24,756 bases of DNA from Deltaproteobacteria bacterium (lineage in GTDB: Bacteria > Myxococcota_A > UBA796 > CAJQPC01): the NCBI GenBank assembly GCA_016717595.1, contig JADKFE010000051.1, forward strand, positions 1-24,756, written 5' to 3'. The notes under the pieces were generated by a model, which saw only the letters and a list, made by a program, of their open reading frames with translations, made no database searches and was not told the DNA's origin. Shown piece after piece: positions 1 to 8,410 of this stretch (its first letter is position 1; the number at the start of each line of letters is the position of its first letter). The position numbers and the translations under genes were made by a program.

Positions 1-2503
1 AACCCTCCTCCACCCGCACCTCACCCGACCGGCCATCGACGGTGACGCGCTGGCCGTCGCGCAGCAAGGTTGTTGCGTTGGTGACGTTCACCACGGCGGG
101 CAGGCGGACCTCGCGGGCGACGACGGCGCCGTGGCTCAACATCGAGCCCAGCTCCAGCACCAGGGCCCCGGCGACCAAAAACAGGGGGGTCCAGCCGGGG
201 TCGGTGGCGGTGGTGACGAGCACGTCGCCGGGGCGCAGGCGGTGGGCCTCTTCAGGCGAGCGCAGCACCCGCACGAAGCCGGTGGCGCGGCCGGGGGAGA
301 TGCCGAGGCCGCGCAGGGTGCGACCGCCGGGGGCCACCTCCACCCCCTCGTCGCCCAACAAGAAGACCGGCGGCGCCGGGCGCTCGGCGTAGGTGGCCCA
401 CACCGCGCGGCGGCCTTCAGCCACCCGCAATAGCTCCGCGGCCTCGCGGCGACCTTGGGCCAGCTCTCGCAGCTCGGGCCACTCCAGCCAGCGGGCCAAG
501 GCGCCGTCGCCGAGGACATCCTGGGTGAGCGTGGTCAGCGCGCGCTGGAGCGACCAGGCCACACGGTCAAAATGGAAACGCTGCTCCTCCCGAAGCTGCA
601 TGTGCCGCCGGGCGAGGCGCACCGTCGCCAGGGTCAACCGCCCGCCGAGGCCCTTCGCCTGGGCCTGGAGCTGGGCCATCGCCGCGTCAGACGCCGCCGC
701 CTGGGCGCGGGCCAACGCGACCGGGTCTTCGCGAGATCCCCGACGCCAAGACTCCAAGAGGGGCTCGATCAGGCTGGGGTCGTCGCCCCAGCGCGGGGCG
801 AAGATCTCCCACGAGCTGCTGCTCGCCCGGTGCCCAAACCGCCGCAGGAGCGCGTCCCGATCCCCGCCCAAGGCCACCTCCCGCAGGGCGAGGTTCACCT
901 CGGTTGTGCGGCTGCCTTCAGGGGCGCGCAGGAGGTCGTCGAGCTGCTCCGGGGGCACGAGGCCGCCGAGGGTCTGATGCAACAGATTTGCTAGCAGAAG
1001 CGAGATGACGTGGATCTTGATGTACTCCCGCAGGAGCAGGATGAGGCGCTCGATGCGGGAGACGAGGGCGCCTGCGTCCCGGGCGGGGCCCTCTAGGCTG
1101 GGCAGCTCGCGGTCGAGGCGCGTCACGAAGGCGTCCCAGGCGAGGTGGTTCGTCAGCGGGTTCCAGCGGAAACGCTGCCAGCGACGCTCTCGGGCGGTGG
1201 TCGAGAGGATCGAGCGGTACACCCGGAAGTCCGGCGGGTAGGCCCAGCGGCGGGTCCAGCGGTGAAGCTCCTCGGGGGGCAAAAACTCCATCATGAACGC
1301 CGGGGGCGGCAGGCCGGGCAGCTTAAACGCGAGGTGCCTGAACATCGTGGCGTTGACGTAGGGGTAACCTTGCAGCAACCTTGTTGCCGGATCACCGCCC
1401 AAGAGGCGCCGGGAGGTCTCGGGGTAAGCGATGAACCACTCCAAGAGCGCGCCGACGATGGACCAGCCCATGGGCGTGACCGGGCCGATGAAACGTTCGC
1501 CGATGAAGCGGCGGGTCCACAGGGCGGGGCCCGCGCGGGTGGGCTCTCCGGCGGCGGTGATCGGCCGGGCCTGCAACAAGAACAGGCGCCCGGCGGGGTC
1601 CATGGCCCACTCGACGTCTTGGGGGCAGCCCGTGAGGCGCTCCACGGCGAGGCCCAGGCGCCCCAGCTTGCGGCGCTCGGCGGGGGTGAGCCGGGGCTCT
1701 TCAGGCCGGGGGACCGCCGCCCAGACCAGGTCTTCAGAGGAGCCGGGCACGAGCTGCCGGGGCTGCTCGACGGGGCTCACCGCCCGGTCCTCCACCTGCA
1801 GGCGCGCGGCGAGGCGGCCCAAGAGCGGCAGGCGGCGGGGTCGGCCCAACGTCGCTCGCTCGGGGGTGACCTGGCCGGAGACCAGCGCCTCGCCCATGCC
1901 AAAGACGGCCTCTAAGGTCATCTCCGCGAAGCTGCCCGTCACCGGGTTCATCGTGAACAAGACGCCGGAGACCCGGGCGTCGATGAGCGGCATGATCACC
2001 ACGCCCATGCCCAGGCGCCCGGCGGCCCGGCCCTCGGCGCCCCGGTACACATGCACCCGGTCGGCGAAGAGGCTGGCCCAGCAGCGGCGCACGGCCGCCT
2101 CCAAGGCGTCGCCTTGTCGCACGTTGAGCAGTGTCGAGAGCTGCCCGGCGAAGCTGCGCTCTTTGCCATCCTCGCCCAAGGCTGAAGAGCGCACCACGAG
2201 GCGATCCCCGAGCCCCCCGCAGGCCGCGCGCAGGGCCCCGGCGAGGGCGGGCGGCATCACCCCGGCGTTCACCCGGTGCCGTAGCCCCGCCGCCAGCTCG
2301 ATGCGCCCGGCGCGCTCAAAGCGCTCCAGGTCGTCAACGAGCTTGTTGTGCTCTAAGAACAGCCGCAGCGCGGCGTCGGTGAGCGCCACCCCCGGCGGCA
2401 CGGGCAGCCCGGCGTGGGTGAGCCGGGCCAGAGAGGCCGCCTTGCCGCCGACGTGGTCAAGCTCCTCGGCGGTGAGGTCGTGCAGCGGGGCGAGGAGGCG
2501 CAT
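1..2503 (-). CDS. PEP-utilising phosphotransferase, PpsA / rifampicin phosphotransferase-like (3' end cut off by window)
   Basis: The minus frame is open from ATG at 2503 to the window edge (834 codons, no stop), so only the last few residues are missing. The N-terminal ATP-grasp (PPDK_N) part shows GGKAASL near residues 19-25, VVRSS at 103-107, SFAGQ at 117-121 and MNPVTG from 185. It ends with an LFLLQARPIT motif that closes this domain in PEP synthase and rifampicin phosphotransferase (Rph). A long middle domain follows, with an RFHFDR motif. The C-terminal swivelling domain carries the phospho-histidine segment LSHGAVVARE, with the likely catalytic His at residue 791. This three-domain order and size fit Rph and short PpsA-like enzymes, which transfer the beta-phosphate of ATP to a small molecule through the histidine. 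The substrate cannot be told. The start lies 38 nt behind the CotH-like gene, so the two are probably co-transcribed. Confidence 0.88.
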   Translation of the reverse strand, partial: MRLLAPLHDLTAEELDHVGGKAASLARLTHAGLPVPPGVALTDAALRLFLEHNKLVDDLERFERAGRIELAAGLRHRVNAGVMPPALAGALRAACGGLGDRLVVRSSALGEDGKERSFAGQLSTLLNVRQGDALEAAVRRCWASLFADRVHVYRGAEGRAAGRLGMGVVIMPLIDARVSGVLFTMNPVTGSFAEMTLEAVFGMGEALVSGQVTPERATLGRPRRLPLLGRLAARLQVEDRAVSPVEQPRQLVPGSSEDLVWAAVPRPEEPRLTPAERRKLGRLGLAVERLTGCPQDVEWAMDPAGRLFLLQARPITAAGEPTRAGPALWTRRFIGERFIGPVTPMGWSIVGALLEWFIAYPETSRRLLGGDPATRLLQGYPYVNATMFRHLAFKLPGLPPPAFMMEFLPPEELHRWTRRWAYPPDFRVYRSILSTTARERRWQRFRWNPLTNHLAWDAFVTRLDRELPSLEGPARDAGALVSRIERLILLLREYIKIHVISLLLANLLHQTLGGLVPPEQLDDLLRAPEGSRTTEVNLALREVALGGDRDALLRRFGHRASSSSWEIFAPRWGDDPSLIEPLLESWRRGSREDPVALARAQAAASDAAMAQLQAQAKGLGGRLTLATVRLARRHMQLREEQRFHFDRVAWSLQRALTTLTQDVLGDGALARWLEWPELRELAQGRREAAELLRVAEGRRAVWATYAERPAPPVFLLGDEGVEVAPGGRTLRGLGISPGRATGFVRVLRSPEEAHRLRPGDVLVTTATDPGWTPLFLVAGALVLELGSMLSHGAVVAREVRLPAVVNVTNATTLLRDGQRVTVDGRSGEVRVEEG

Positions 2504-2541
2504 TGTCCCGATCTAATGCGCCGCTCCGCCCGATGCGAGCC

Positions 2542-4155
2542 TCACTCGGCCAGGGCCTCGGTCACGACCTCGTGGCGGGACTCAACGTGCTCCACGAGAT
2601 CCTCCACGGAGCCCTCAAACGCGGCGTCGGAGCTCAGCATCGTGGACTCCGCCCGCTCGCCGTCGTCGCCGATGACGTAGGGCTCGATCAGGGCGTGCAG
2701 CGTCTCCGCTTGGGCCCGGAAGGTCTCCACCTCCATGGCGCCCACCAAGGCCTCGGCGAGCAGCTCCTCGTACCGAGCGCGGTACACGTCGTCGTCCATC
2801 AGGCGGCGGATCAGCGGCCACTCGTCCCCCACCTCATCATGGAACACAGACGTTGTGTCCAGGGCCTCGCCCGTGGGGCCGAAGTTCATCAGCGAGAGGC
2901 TGTAGTCCCAGGGGATCCAGGTGAGTCGCCCGCCGTCTTCGGGCACCCCGTAGACGTAGTGGTTCTGGGCCATGGTGCCGTATTGATCCCAGTTCACCAT
3001 CACCGTGTTCACCGCGAGCCAGCGCAAGAAGCCGTCACCATCAAAGCCCGCCTCCAAGGCTGAACGGAAGGCCTCTCCCTCAAGGCCCGCGTCGTTGAGA
3101 TCCTCCAGCACGGCGATGATGTCCGACCAGTCCGCGGCGTCCTCGTTCGTCTTCTTCTCGAAGCTCTCCTCCTCAAAACAGGTCCAGTTCGCGCAGTCGC
3201 CCTCGGGTTTGTAGAGGTTGCCCGAGTCATCGCCCCACACCCGGTCCATGAGCTGATCCGAAGGATCCTCCATCATCGTGTACAGACCCCGGTACTCGGG
3301 GCCCTCGCCCACGTCCCAATACACCGCGGCGAAGGTGTTCCGCGCGGCGGGCAGGCCCCGATCCTCCAGAATCCACGACGCCAGGACGTCGTGCATCAAG
3401 GAGTCATCGGACATGCCGTTGGAGAAGGTCATCTCGGAGAAGCCATAGAGGCGCTGATCGTCGATCTGGGGGAAGTCGTCCTCGTACTTGTCGAGGTTCA
3501 GGCGGAACGGCAGCTTCTCGCTCCCTTGAGACCAGGCTGTGGAGAGCGTCGAGTTGCCTTTGTAACGAATCCCGACGTGGCACCACACCACACCGTCCGA
3601 GCTGACCGTCGCGGGCACATAGGCCGGGTCGTCGTCAAAGAAGGAGATGTCACCGCCGCCCGCGCCGCCACCGAAGGAGTCGGGCATACACATCAGCTCG
3701 CCGCCGGGGCCGTCTGTGCAGGCGCCGGAGATGTCCCCCGTGGAGAGCTCGGCGTCACAGTCGTCCCCTTCAGACAGGCCCTCACAAGCCTCGGCCAGCG
3801 CCCGCATGTCCGCCTGGGTGAGCTCCTCGGGGCCGCCGCCGCCGCCGCCCGGCCCGGCGCCGCCGCCCTCGCCGAAGGCCGCCCCGGCGAGGGCCTCCAT
3901 GTCGGCCTGCATGGTGGCGTAGTCGTCGGGATGAATCACGACGTCGATCCGGCGCACGCGGCTGAGGTCAAACACGCCGTCGTAGTCGGCCTCGGCGTCT
4001 TTGCTGTGGGAGAGCTCGCCCCAGCCCGCCGGGCGGTCGCCGCTCACGACGCAGGCCTCGTCTAGGGCAGCCGTGGCGGCGGTGTCGGCGGTGTCGGCGC
4101 CTTTTGTGCAGGCGGGGGCGAAGGTGACGGCGAGGGCGAGCAGCGGACGGCGCAT
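2542..4155 (-). CDS. CotH-kinase-family lipoprotein
   Basis: The protein has 537 residues from ATG 4155, with GGAG about 8 nt upstream. I chose this start because it opens a short signal peptide ending in Cys (FAPAC, a loose lipobox); the frame stays open upstream to 4344 but that extension looks non-coding. After a Thr/Asp/Ala-rich spacer and a Gly-rich stretch comes a CotH kinase core: RYKGNSTLS, then LYGFSEM, a SLMHDVLASW helix, RGLYTMMED, GNLYKPEG and WIPWDYSLSL, whose Asp is the likely metal ligand. CotH proteins are atypical kinases; Bacillus CotH phosphorylates spore-coat proteins, while exported CotH-like proteins of Gram-negative bacteria are mostly uncharacterised. Location in the outer envelope as a lipoprotein is inferred. 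It is probably co-transcribed with the downstream PEP-utilising enzyme. Confidence 0.85.
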   Translation of the reverse strand: MRRPLLALAVTFAPACTKGADTADTAATAALDEACVVSGDRPAGWGELSHSKDAEADYDGVFDLSRVRRIDVVIHPDDYATMQADMEALAGAAFGEGGGAGPGGGGGGPEELTQADMRALAEACEGLSEGDDCDAELSTGDISGACTDGPGGELMCMPDSFGGGAGGGDISFFDDDPAYVPATVSSDGVVWCHVGIRYKGNSTLSTAWSQGSEKLPFRLNLDKYEDDFPQIDDQRLYGFSEMTFSNGMSDDSLMHDVLASWILEDRGLPAARNTFAAVYWDVGEGPEYRGLYTMMEDPSDQLMDRVWGDDSGNLYKPEGDCANWTCFEEESFEKKTNEDAADWSDIIAVLEDLNDAGLEGEAFRSALEAGFDGDGFLRWLAVNTVMVNWDQYGTMAQNHYVYGVPEDGGRLTWIPWDYSLSLMNFGPTGEALDTTSVFHDEVGDEWPLIRRLMDDDVYRARYEELLAEALVGAMEVETFRAQAETLHALIEPYVIGDDGERAESTMLSSDAAFEGSVEDLVEHVESRHEVVTEALAE

Positions 4156-4400
4156 GGTGTCGGCTCCGGTTGAGTCCAAGGCCACCCTAGCACCCCGGCG
4201 AGCCGGGCTGACGCCCGGGCCGGGCGAGCGGCGGTGAGGGCGGGGCGGGCGGCGAAGGTGGGAACACAAGGAGAAACCACACGACCTACTAGACTCAACG
4301 TGTTTGAGCTCCTCGCCCGGCGGCCAGGCCACACGCATCGTCACCGATGTGCCGAGCTGGGGAACGCCCTAGGGGCGCGCAACTTCGTGAGTGTTTCGGC

Positions 4401-4406
4401 TACACT
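4401..4406 (+). promoter_or_regulatory. -10-like box TACACT of a near-leaderless promoter
   Basis: TACACT matches the sigma70 -10 consensus at 4 of 6 positions, including the key TA and final T. It ends 8 nt before the ATG at 4415, so transcription would begin at or next to the start codon. I see no convincing -35 box at 17 nt. The same arrangement recurs at three other genes in this window. Confidence 0.45.
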
Positions 4407-4414
4407 GCGCACCT

Positions 4415-5074
4415 ATGCTGATCTCTCTCCTGCTCCTCGCCTGCGGCTCCCCCGCGCCCTCCACCCCAACCCCCACGACGCCCGCCCCAACGACGGGCGC
4501 GGCGGCGGACGACACCTTCGCCAACGTCGCCCCGGCCAAGGTGCTGGAGGTCGTGGACTGCGCCGACCGCGCCCTCGCCCGGGTGCAAGAGGCGCAGTGG
4601 GTGTTCTGGGTGTCTCTGCCCAAGCAGCCCCTCCAGGTGGGTGACCCGCTCTTGTTGGGCAAGGGCCCGCTCCAGAAGGCCGTGACCTGCGGCGAGACGA
4701 CGTACAACGATGTTGTTGTGATTGAGCAGGCCAAGGTGGTCACCGCCGAGCAGGCCCAGGCGGCGCTCGGGCTCAAGCCGCCGGAGGGTGGGCTGAGCAT
4801 CGCTGAGGTGGTCGCCAAGCGGGCGGAGCTGGCGGGCAAGCCGGTGAAGGTGCGGGGCCGGGTGGTGAAGCTCAACAAGGGCATCTTCGGCAAAAACTGG
4901 ATGCACATCGTCGATGGCTCCCAGGCCGAGGGGGACCTCACGATCACCAGCGACTCCTTCGCCGAGGTCGGGCAGGTCGTCACGGCCTCTGCGACCCTCA
5001 CGATTGATAAAGACCTCGGGTTCGGCTACTTCTACAGCGAGATCTTGGAGGACGCCGCGCTCACCGTCGAGTGA
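4415..5074 (+). CDS. OB-fold lipoprotein
   Basis: The protein has 219 residues. ATG 4415 is preferred over the in-frame GTG at 4391 because it directly opens a compact lipoprotein signal (MLISLLLLAC, lipid Cys at residue 10) and lies 8 nt behind a -10-like box. A Pro/Thr-rich tether follows the Cys. The C-terminal 80 residues read KVRGRVVKLNKGIFGKNW, then MHIVDGS, DLTITS, VGQVVTAS and DKDLGFGYFY. This matches a periplasmic OB-fold family I recognise by its NW(I/M)H...DG and DKD(F/L)GxGY motifs, often annotated as nucleotide-binding but without proven function. The middle part (residues 40-140) is not recognised. It is followed by a small hairpin and then a TPR lipoprotein in the same direction. 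Confidence 0.75.
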   Translation: MLISLLLLACGSPAPSTPTPTTPAPTTGAAADDTFANVAPAKVLEVVDCADRALARVQEAQWVFWVSLPKQPLQVGDPLLLGKGPLQKAVTCGETTYNDVVVIEQAKVVTAEQAQAALGLKPPEGGLSIAEVVAKRAELAGKPVKVRGRVVKLNKGIFGKNWMHIVDGSQAEGDLTITSDSFAEVGQVVTASATLTIDKDLGFGYFYSEILEDAALTVE

Positions 5075-5075
5075 T

Positions 5076-5096
5076 CCCCGCTTGTGTTTGGCGGGG
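5076..5096 (+). terminator. Possible weak terminator hairpin
   Basis: CCCCGC and GCGGGG form a perfect 6-bp stem around a 9-nt loop, starting 1 nt after the stop codon of the OB-fold lipoprotein. The trailing sequence is CTTTGG rather than a long T run, so termination would be weak. Confidence 0.35.
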
Positions 5097-5137
5097 CTTT
5101 GGCCCATGATGGACGGGCCCACCGACATGGAGGTCTG

Positions 5138-5950
5138 GTGCGCTCTCTCCTGATGCTCAGCCTGCTCGGCCTGTTGGCCTGTGGTCCCGGTCGGTCCCTT
5201 GACCGCGCCGAGCGCGCGCTCCAAGAGGGCGACTTCGCCGGGGCTGAGGCGGGCTTTCGGCAGGTGCTGGAGCGCTGGCCCGACCAGGCCGACGCGCTCT
5301 ATGGCCTCGGCTTTGTGTACAACGCCAGCGGCGACGTCTCCCGCGCGCGAGACTACTTCAACCGCTGCGTGCGTGTGGCGCCCCAAGACGCCCGCGGGCA
5401 CCGGGGCCTGGGCCTGGTCGCCATCGCTGAAGGAAACCCGCTCCAGGCCGAGGAGCATCTCACCGAGGCCCTGCGCTTAAGCCCCGACGACCCGCGGGCC
5501 CTGAGCACCATGGGGATGCTGCGACTCAGCGAAGGGCGGCATGAGGAGGCCCTGGCGCTTCTGACCCGGGCCCAGGCCGCCGAGCCTGACCGCGCGGAGT
5601 ACGCGCTGAACATCGCCGAGGCCCAGCTCCGGCTCAAGCGCCACGAGGAGGCCCTGGCCACTGTTGACGCGGCGCTTCAGGCCGAGCTGCGGGAGCCGCG
5701 CTTTCGGGGGATGTTGCTCGTGCTCCACGCCAGGATCATCGTGGCCATGACCTCCGATCGGATAGATCCCGCGCGCTGTGATGAGACCGCGCCGCCGGTG
5801 CTCACCTGGCTGAGCCGGGCCACGGGGGATCTGGAGGAGGCCATCAGCCTGGGCATCCCCTTGGGTGACCTGCCCGCCGCCCGCCGCCTCGTCGCGCGCC
5901 GCAAGAGCGTCATCGCCGAGCAATGCCCCGGCGCGGCGAGCGCACGTTAG
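5138..5950 (+). CDS. TPR-repeat lipoprotein
   Basis: The protein has 270 residues from GTG 5138, which sits 4 nt after GGAGG. This spacing decides the start; ATG 5153 would be 19 nt away and would truncate the signal peptide. The N-terminus is a lipoprotein signal ending LLGLLAC, with lipid Cys at residue 15. The body is a run of about four to five tetratricopeptide repeats, seen as AERALQEGDFAGAEAGF, ALYGLGFVYNASGD, GHRGLGLVAIAEGN, ALSTMGMLRLSEGR and YALNIAEAQLRLKRHEEAL. TPR lipoproteins are scaffolds for protein assembly. PilF/PilW-type TPR lipoproteins assist pilus secretin assembly, and this gene lies just upstream of a type IV pilin cluster, but a PilF role is only a suggestion. The C-terminal 80 residues are not clearly TPR. 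Confidence 0.8.
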   Translation: MRSLLMLSLLGLLACGPGRSLDRAERALQEGDFAGAEAGFRQVLERWPDQADALYGLGFVYNASGDVSRARDYFNRCVRVAPQDARGHRGLGLVAIAEGNPLQAEEHLTEALRLSPDDPRALSTMGMLRLSEGRHEEALALLTRAQAAEPDRAEYALNIAEAQLRLKRHEEALATVDAALQAELREPRFRGMLLVLHARIIVAMTSDRIDPARCDETAPPVLTWLSRATGDLEEAISLGIPLGDLPAARRLVARRKSVIAEQCPGAASAR

Positions 5951-5994
5951 CCCCCGGAGATCACGCCCAGGGCGCGCTCAGGCCCAAAAAGGGC

Positions 5995-6009
5995 TTCCCA
6001 TTTAGGGAA
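5995..6009. promoter_or_regulatory. Short palindrome upstream of the pilin operon
   Basis: TTCCC-ATTTA-GGGAA is a perfect 5-bp inverted repeat in a small AT-rich island (about 5985-6030). It lies in the 128-nt gap between the TPR gene and the first pseudopilin gene. It could be an operator or part of the operon promoter; the -10 and -35 boxes are not clear. Confidence 0.3.
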
Positions 6010-6078
6010 AACTCTGGTAAGTCATACCCTTGCGGGCCTCTGCACCCCGCGCTCACCCCCGCGCCCCGAGAAGGACTC

Positions 6079-6771
6079 TTGGCCACGCGCCCGCTCCGCA
6101 CCGGCACCACCCTGACTGAGCTGATGGTCGTCCTGTCGATCATCGGCCTGATGGCGGCGATCGGCCTGGGCACGGTGAAGGACCAGATCCCCCGCTTCCG
6201 CATGGTTCGCGCGGCGAAGCAGCTCGCCTCGGACATCTCTGCGCTTCGCAACACTGCGATTGAGCAAAATCGTGAGACGCGGCTCTTGCTCGTCGCCGCG
6301 GACTCGTCCTGGGAGAGCCCCGGCGCGTCGAACATCGGCGAGTGGTGGATGCAGGTAGGCGACCTGCCCTTGGGCTCAAGCCAATGGGACACCTTCCCCG
6401 CCGATGCCCAAGAGGACGGCGTAGACGACAGCTTCGCCTTGGGCCAGGTCGTGATCACTGAAGACGGCGACGACGAGGTGCCTGGCGTCTCGCTCAAACC
6501 TTGGGACCCCCTCGCCGGGCCCGGCGCCGGGAACGCCAGCGCCATCGTGTTCTCCCCGCGGGGCTGGCTCTCGAACCCGCCCGGCGACTTCAACGCCCGA
6601 GGCTACATCGAGCTCACGCTCGTGAACATCGCCGCCCAGCGCGACGGCGTAGACGACTCGATCACCGTGCGGATCGCCCGGTCAGGAATGGTTCGCCTCG
6701 TGTCTTCTCTTGGGGAAGACTTGGGGGGCACCGCCGGGACCGCCACCGGATCCAGCGCGGGAGGACCATGA
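6079..6771 (+). CDS. Type IV pilus minor pilin, FimT/GspH-like
   Basis: The protein has 230 residues from TTG 6079, which follows GAGAAGGA by 3 nt. Upstream in-frame starts would add a Pro/Arg-rich non-pilin leader. The resulting 9-residue leader (MATRPLRTG) ends in Gly before TTLTELMVVLSIIGLMAAIG, a class III prepilin motif with Glu at +5, cleaved by prepilin peptidase at the membrane. The following helix (QLASDISALRNTAIEQNR) is typical of GspH/FimT pseudopilins. The C-terminal region is Asp/Gly-rich and ends in a Gly/Thr/Ser tail. It is the first gene of a fimT-pilV-pilW-pilX-pilY1-type cluster, whose products prime pilus assembly and set the pilus tip. The stop overlaps the next start region. 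Confidence 0.85.
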   Translation: MATRPLRTGTTLTELMVVLSIIGLMAAIGLGTVKDQIPRFRMVRAAKQLASDISALRNTAIEQNRETRLLLVAADSSWESPGASNIGEWWMQVGDLPLGSSQWDTFPADAQEDGVDDSFALGQVVITEDGDDEVPGVSLKPWDPLAGPGAGNASAIVFSPRGWLSNPPGDFNARGYIELTLVNIAAQRDGVDDSITVRIARSGMVRLVSSLGEDLGGTAGTATGSSAGGP

Positions 6772-7292
6772 TGGCCCACACCCACATCCACCGCCGAGCC
6801 CGCCGGAGCCGCCGCGCCTTCACCCTCATCGAGGTGTTGGTCGCCACGGCCTTGCTCGGCTTCTCGCTCATCGTCATGTTCGGCTTTCACGCGCAGGCCG
6901 TGCGCAGCAACCGCGAGGCGCGTAAGGTCACGGACTGCACCTACCTCGCCCAGCGCCAGGCCGAGGAGCTGCTCTCGATCGAGTGGACCCGCACGGGGGG
7001 CCGCGGCTCGGGCAGCCTCGCCAGCGGCACCACCGGCGCCGCGGACTGGGGCTATCTGTACCACCCCGCCGGGGGCGGCGCGCCGACGCCGGTCAACGCC
7101 ATGGGGGAGGTCTTGGGCTCCGAGACCGCCCGGCAGCCCGCCGCGACGTATTACATCACCTGGGAGGTGGACGAGATGGACCCCACGAACGACTCGTGGA
7201 TCCGCCTTCGTGTCCGCTGCGCCTGGGAGGACCGCGCCTTCGGCAACTGGAACGGCACCACCATCTCCACCTACCGCTATCGGGACGACTGA
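6771..7292 (+). CDS. pilV: Type IV pilus minor pilin, PilV-like
   Basis: The protein has 173 residues. Two adjacent ATGs occur (6768 and 6771). The Shine-Dalgarno GGGAGGA ends at 6765, so the second ATG has the better spacing (5 nt). The N-terminus is very basic and His-rich and precedes FTLIEVLVATALLGFSLIVM, a classic prepilin helix with Glu at +5. The residue before the cleavage point is Ala instead of the usual Gly, and the leader is 16 residues. Position, length and the AQRQAEELL helix fit PilV/GspI-type minor pilins. The gene overlaps its upstream neighbour and ends TGATG, overlapping the next start, so translation is coupled through the operon. Confidence 0.83.
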   Translation: MAHTHIHRRARRSRRAFTLIEVLVATALLGFSLIVMFGFHAQAVRSNREARKVTDCTYLAQRQAEELLSIEWTRTGGRGSGSLASGTTGAADWGYLYHPAGGGAPTPVNAMGEVLGSETARQPAATYYITWEVDEMDPTNDSWIRLRVRCAWEDRAFGNWNGTTISTYRYRDD

Positions 7293-8410
7293 TGCGCGCT
7301 GCACACAATCAACGCCGCGCCCGTCGTGGCTTCACCCTCCTCGAGATGATGGTCGCCGTCGCGCTGTCGATCATCGTCACGGCGGCGTTGTACGCGATGT
7401 TTATCGCCCAGAGCCGCCAGTTTATGACCCAGGACTCCCAGTCCTACATGCACCAAAATCTGCGCTTCGGCATCGACATCCTCTCGCGCTCGGCGCGTAT
7501 GGCGGGCTATGGCACGGGCGGCGAGGTCACCGGTGAGCTGGGCTTTGACCCGTCGTCGTTGGCCGTCTCGAACGTCGAGACGCTCCCCGCGGTGATCAGC
7601 TACGACTCCTGGAGCGGCGGCACCGACGCGATCACCATCGTCTACGCCGACCCGACTCTGGAGATGATGACCGCGCCCAACCAGATCAACTCGTGCGGCG
7701 CGTCAGGCATCAACTTCCCCACGAACCGCCCCAACTACGGCACTTATCTCTCCAGCTATGGCGTGGGGGACTACGTCATGTGCTGGGATTATGCGCCAGC
7801 CACGGGCACGGAGTCGTATCTTTGGTCGGTGCAGTCCGGCGGAAACTCCAGCACCGGCGGCTTGGGGATCACGCCGATCACCGGCGGGGTCTACACCGAC
7901 TACGACGCCGTCTGTGACCCGGCGGACGAGAACCTGCCGCCGGTCATGCACTGCTCACGCGCGCACATCCTCACCTTCTATATCGACAACACCGACGACG
8001 GCGTCGGCCCGGGCTCGCCCCAGCACCCCGTGCTGATGATGGACCTCGACTTTGACTTCCCCTCGACGGGGCCGTCCACAGACGACGTGCCCCTGGTGGA
8101 CGACATCGAGGACCTGCAGATCGCGTACTGTCCACGGTCGCTGGCCGCGGCGGTCGGCGGCTGCGAGACCGCCGCCGCGTGGACGGACAGCCTCGGCAAC
8201 ACCGCCGGGCCTTATGAAGGCACCGAGGTGTGGATGGTGCGCTTCTCCCTGGTGGCCCGGGCGATGCGTGAAGACGAGCGTGGGGTCTTCCTCTCTTCTC
8301 GGCCAAGTCTTGAAAATCACTCGCCAACTGACCCAGAAGACGGCTATTATCGACAGGTGTTGACCACCTCGGTCACCGCCCGAAACCTCCGCATGATGCA
8401 CACGCCATGA
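7292..8410 (+). CDS. pilW: Type IV pilus minor pilin, PilW-like
   Basis: The protein has 372 residues from the ATG overlapping the previous stop (TGATG). Leader MRAAHNQRRARRG ends in Gly before FTLLEMMVAVALSIIVTAAL, a canonical prepilin cleavage site and membrane helix. QNLRFGIDILSRSARMAGYG is the PilW-family signature of a helix after the transmembrane segment. The large globular part has several Cys residues that could form disulfides (CG, CWD, CDP, CS, CP, CE). The C-terminus (SLVARAMRED, TSVTARNLRM) is also PilW-like. PilW is a minor pilin of the pilus-priming complex. It overlaps the next gene by 4 nt (ATGA). Confidence 0.88.
   Translation: MRAAHNQRRARRGFTLLEMMVAVALSIIVTAALYAMFIAQSRQFMTQDSQSYMHQNLRFGIDILSRSARMAGYGTGGEVTGELGFDPSSLAVSNVETLPAVISYDSWSGGTDAITIVYADPTLEMMTAPNQINSCGASGINFPTNRPNYGTYLSSYGVGDYVMCWDYAPATGTESYLWSVQSGGNSSTGGLGITPITGGVYTDYDAVCDPADENLPPVMHCSRAHILTFYIDNTDDGVGPGSPQHPVLMMDLDFDFPSTGPSTDDVPLVDDIEDLQIAYCPRSLAAAVGGCETAAAWTDSLGNTAGPYEGTEVWMVRFSLVARAMREDERGVFLSSRPSLENHSPTDPEDGYYRQVLTTSVTARNLRMMHTP

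Noticed and set aside
4234..4644. Plus-strand open frame covering the start of the OB-fold lipoprotein, with a TAGACT at 4290-4295 just before a GTG
   Set aside because: Its C-terminal half is only a shadow of the lipoprotein frame (Pro/Arg/His-rich) and the lipoprotein has clear export and OB-fold signals.
6015..6032. Possible sigma54 promoter before the pilin operon
   Set aside because: GG and GC are 14 nt apart; sigma54 sites need 10 nt between them.
6501..6767. Upstream extension of the PilV-like frame
   Set aside because: It overlaps the FimT-like gene out of frame, is Arg-rich, and the prepilin leader starts naturally at 6768/6771.
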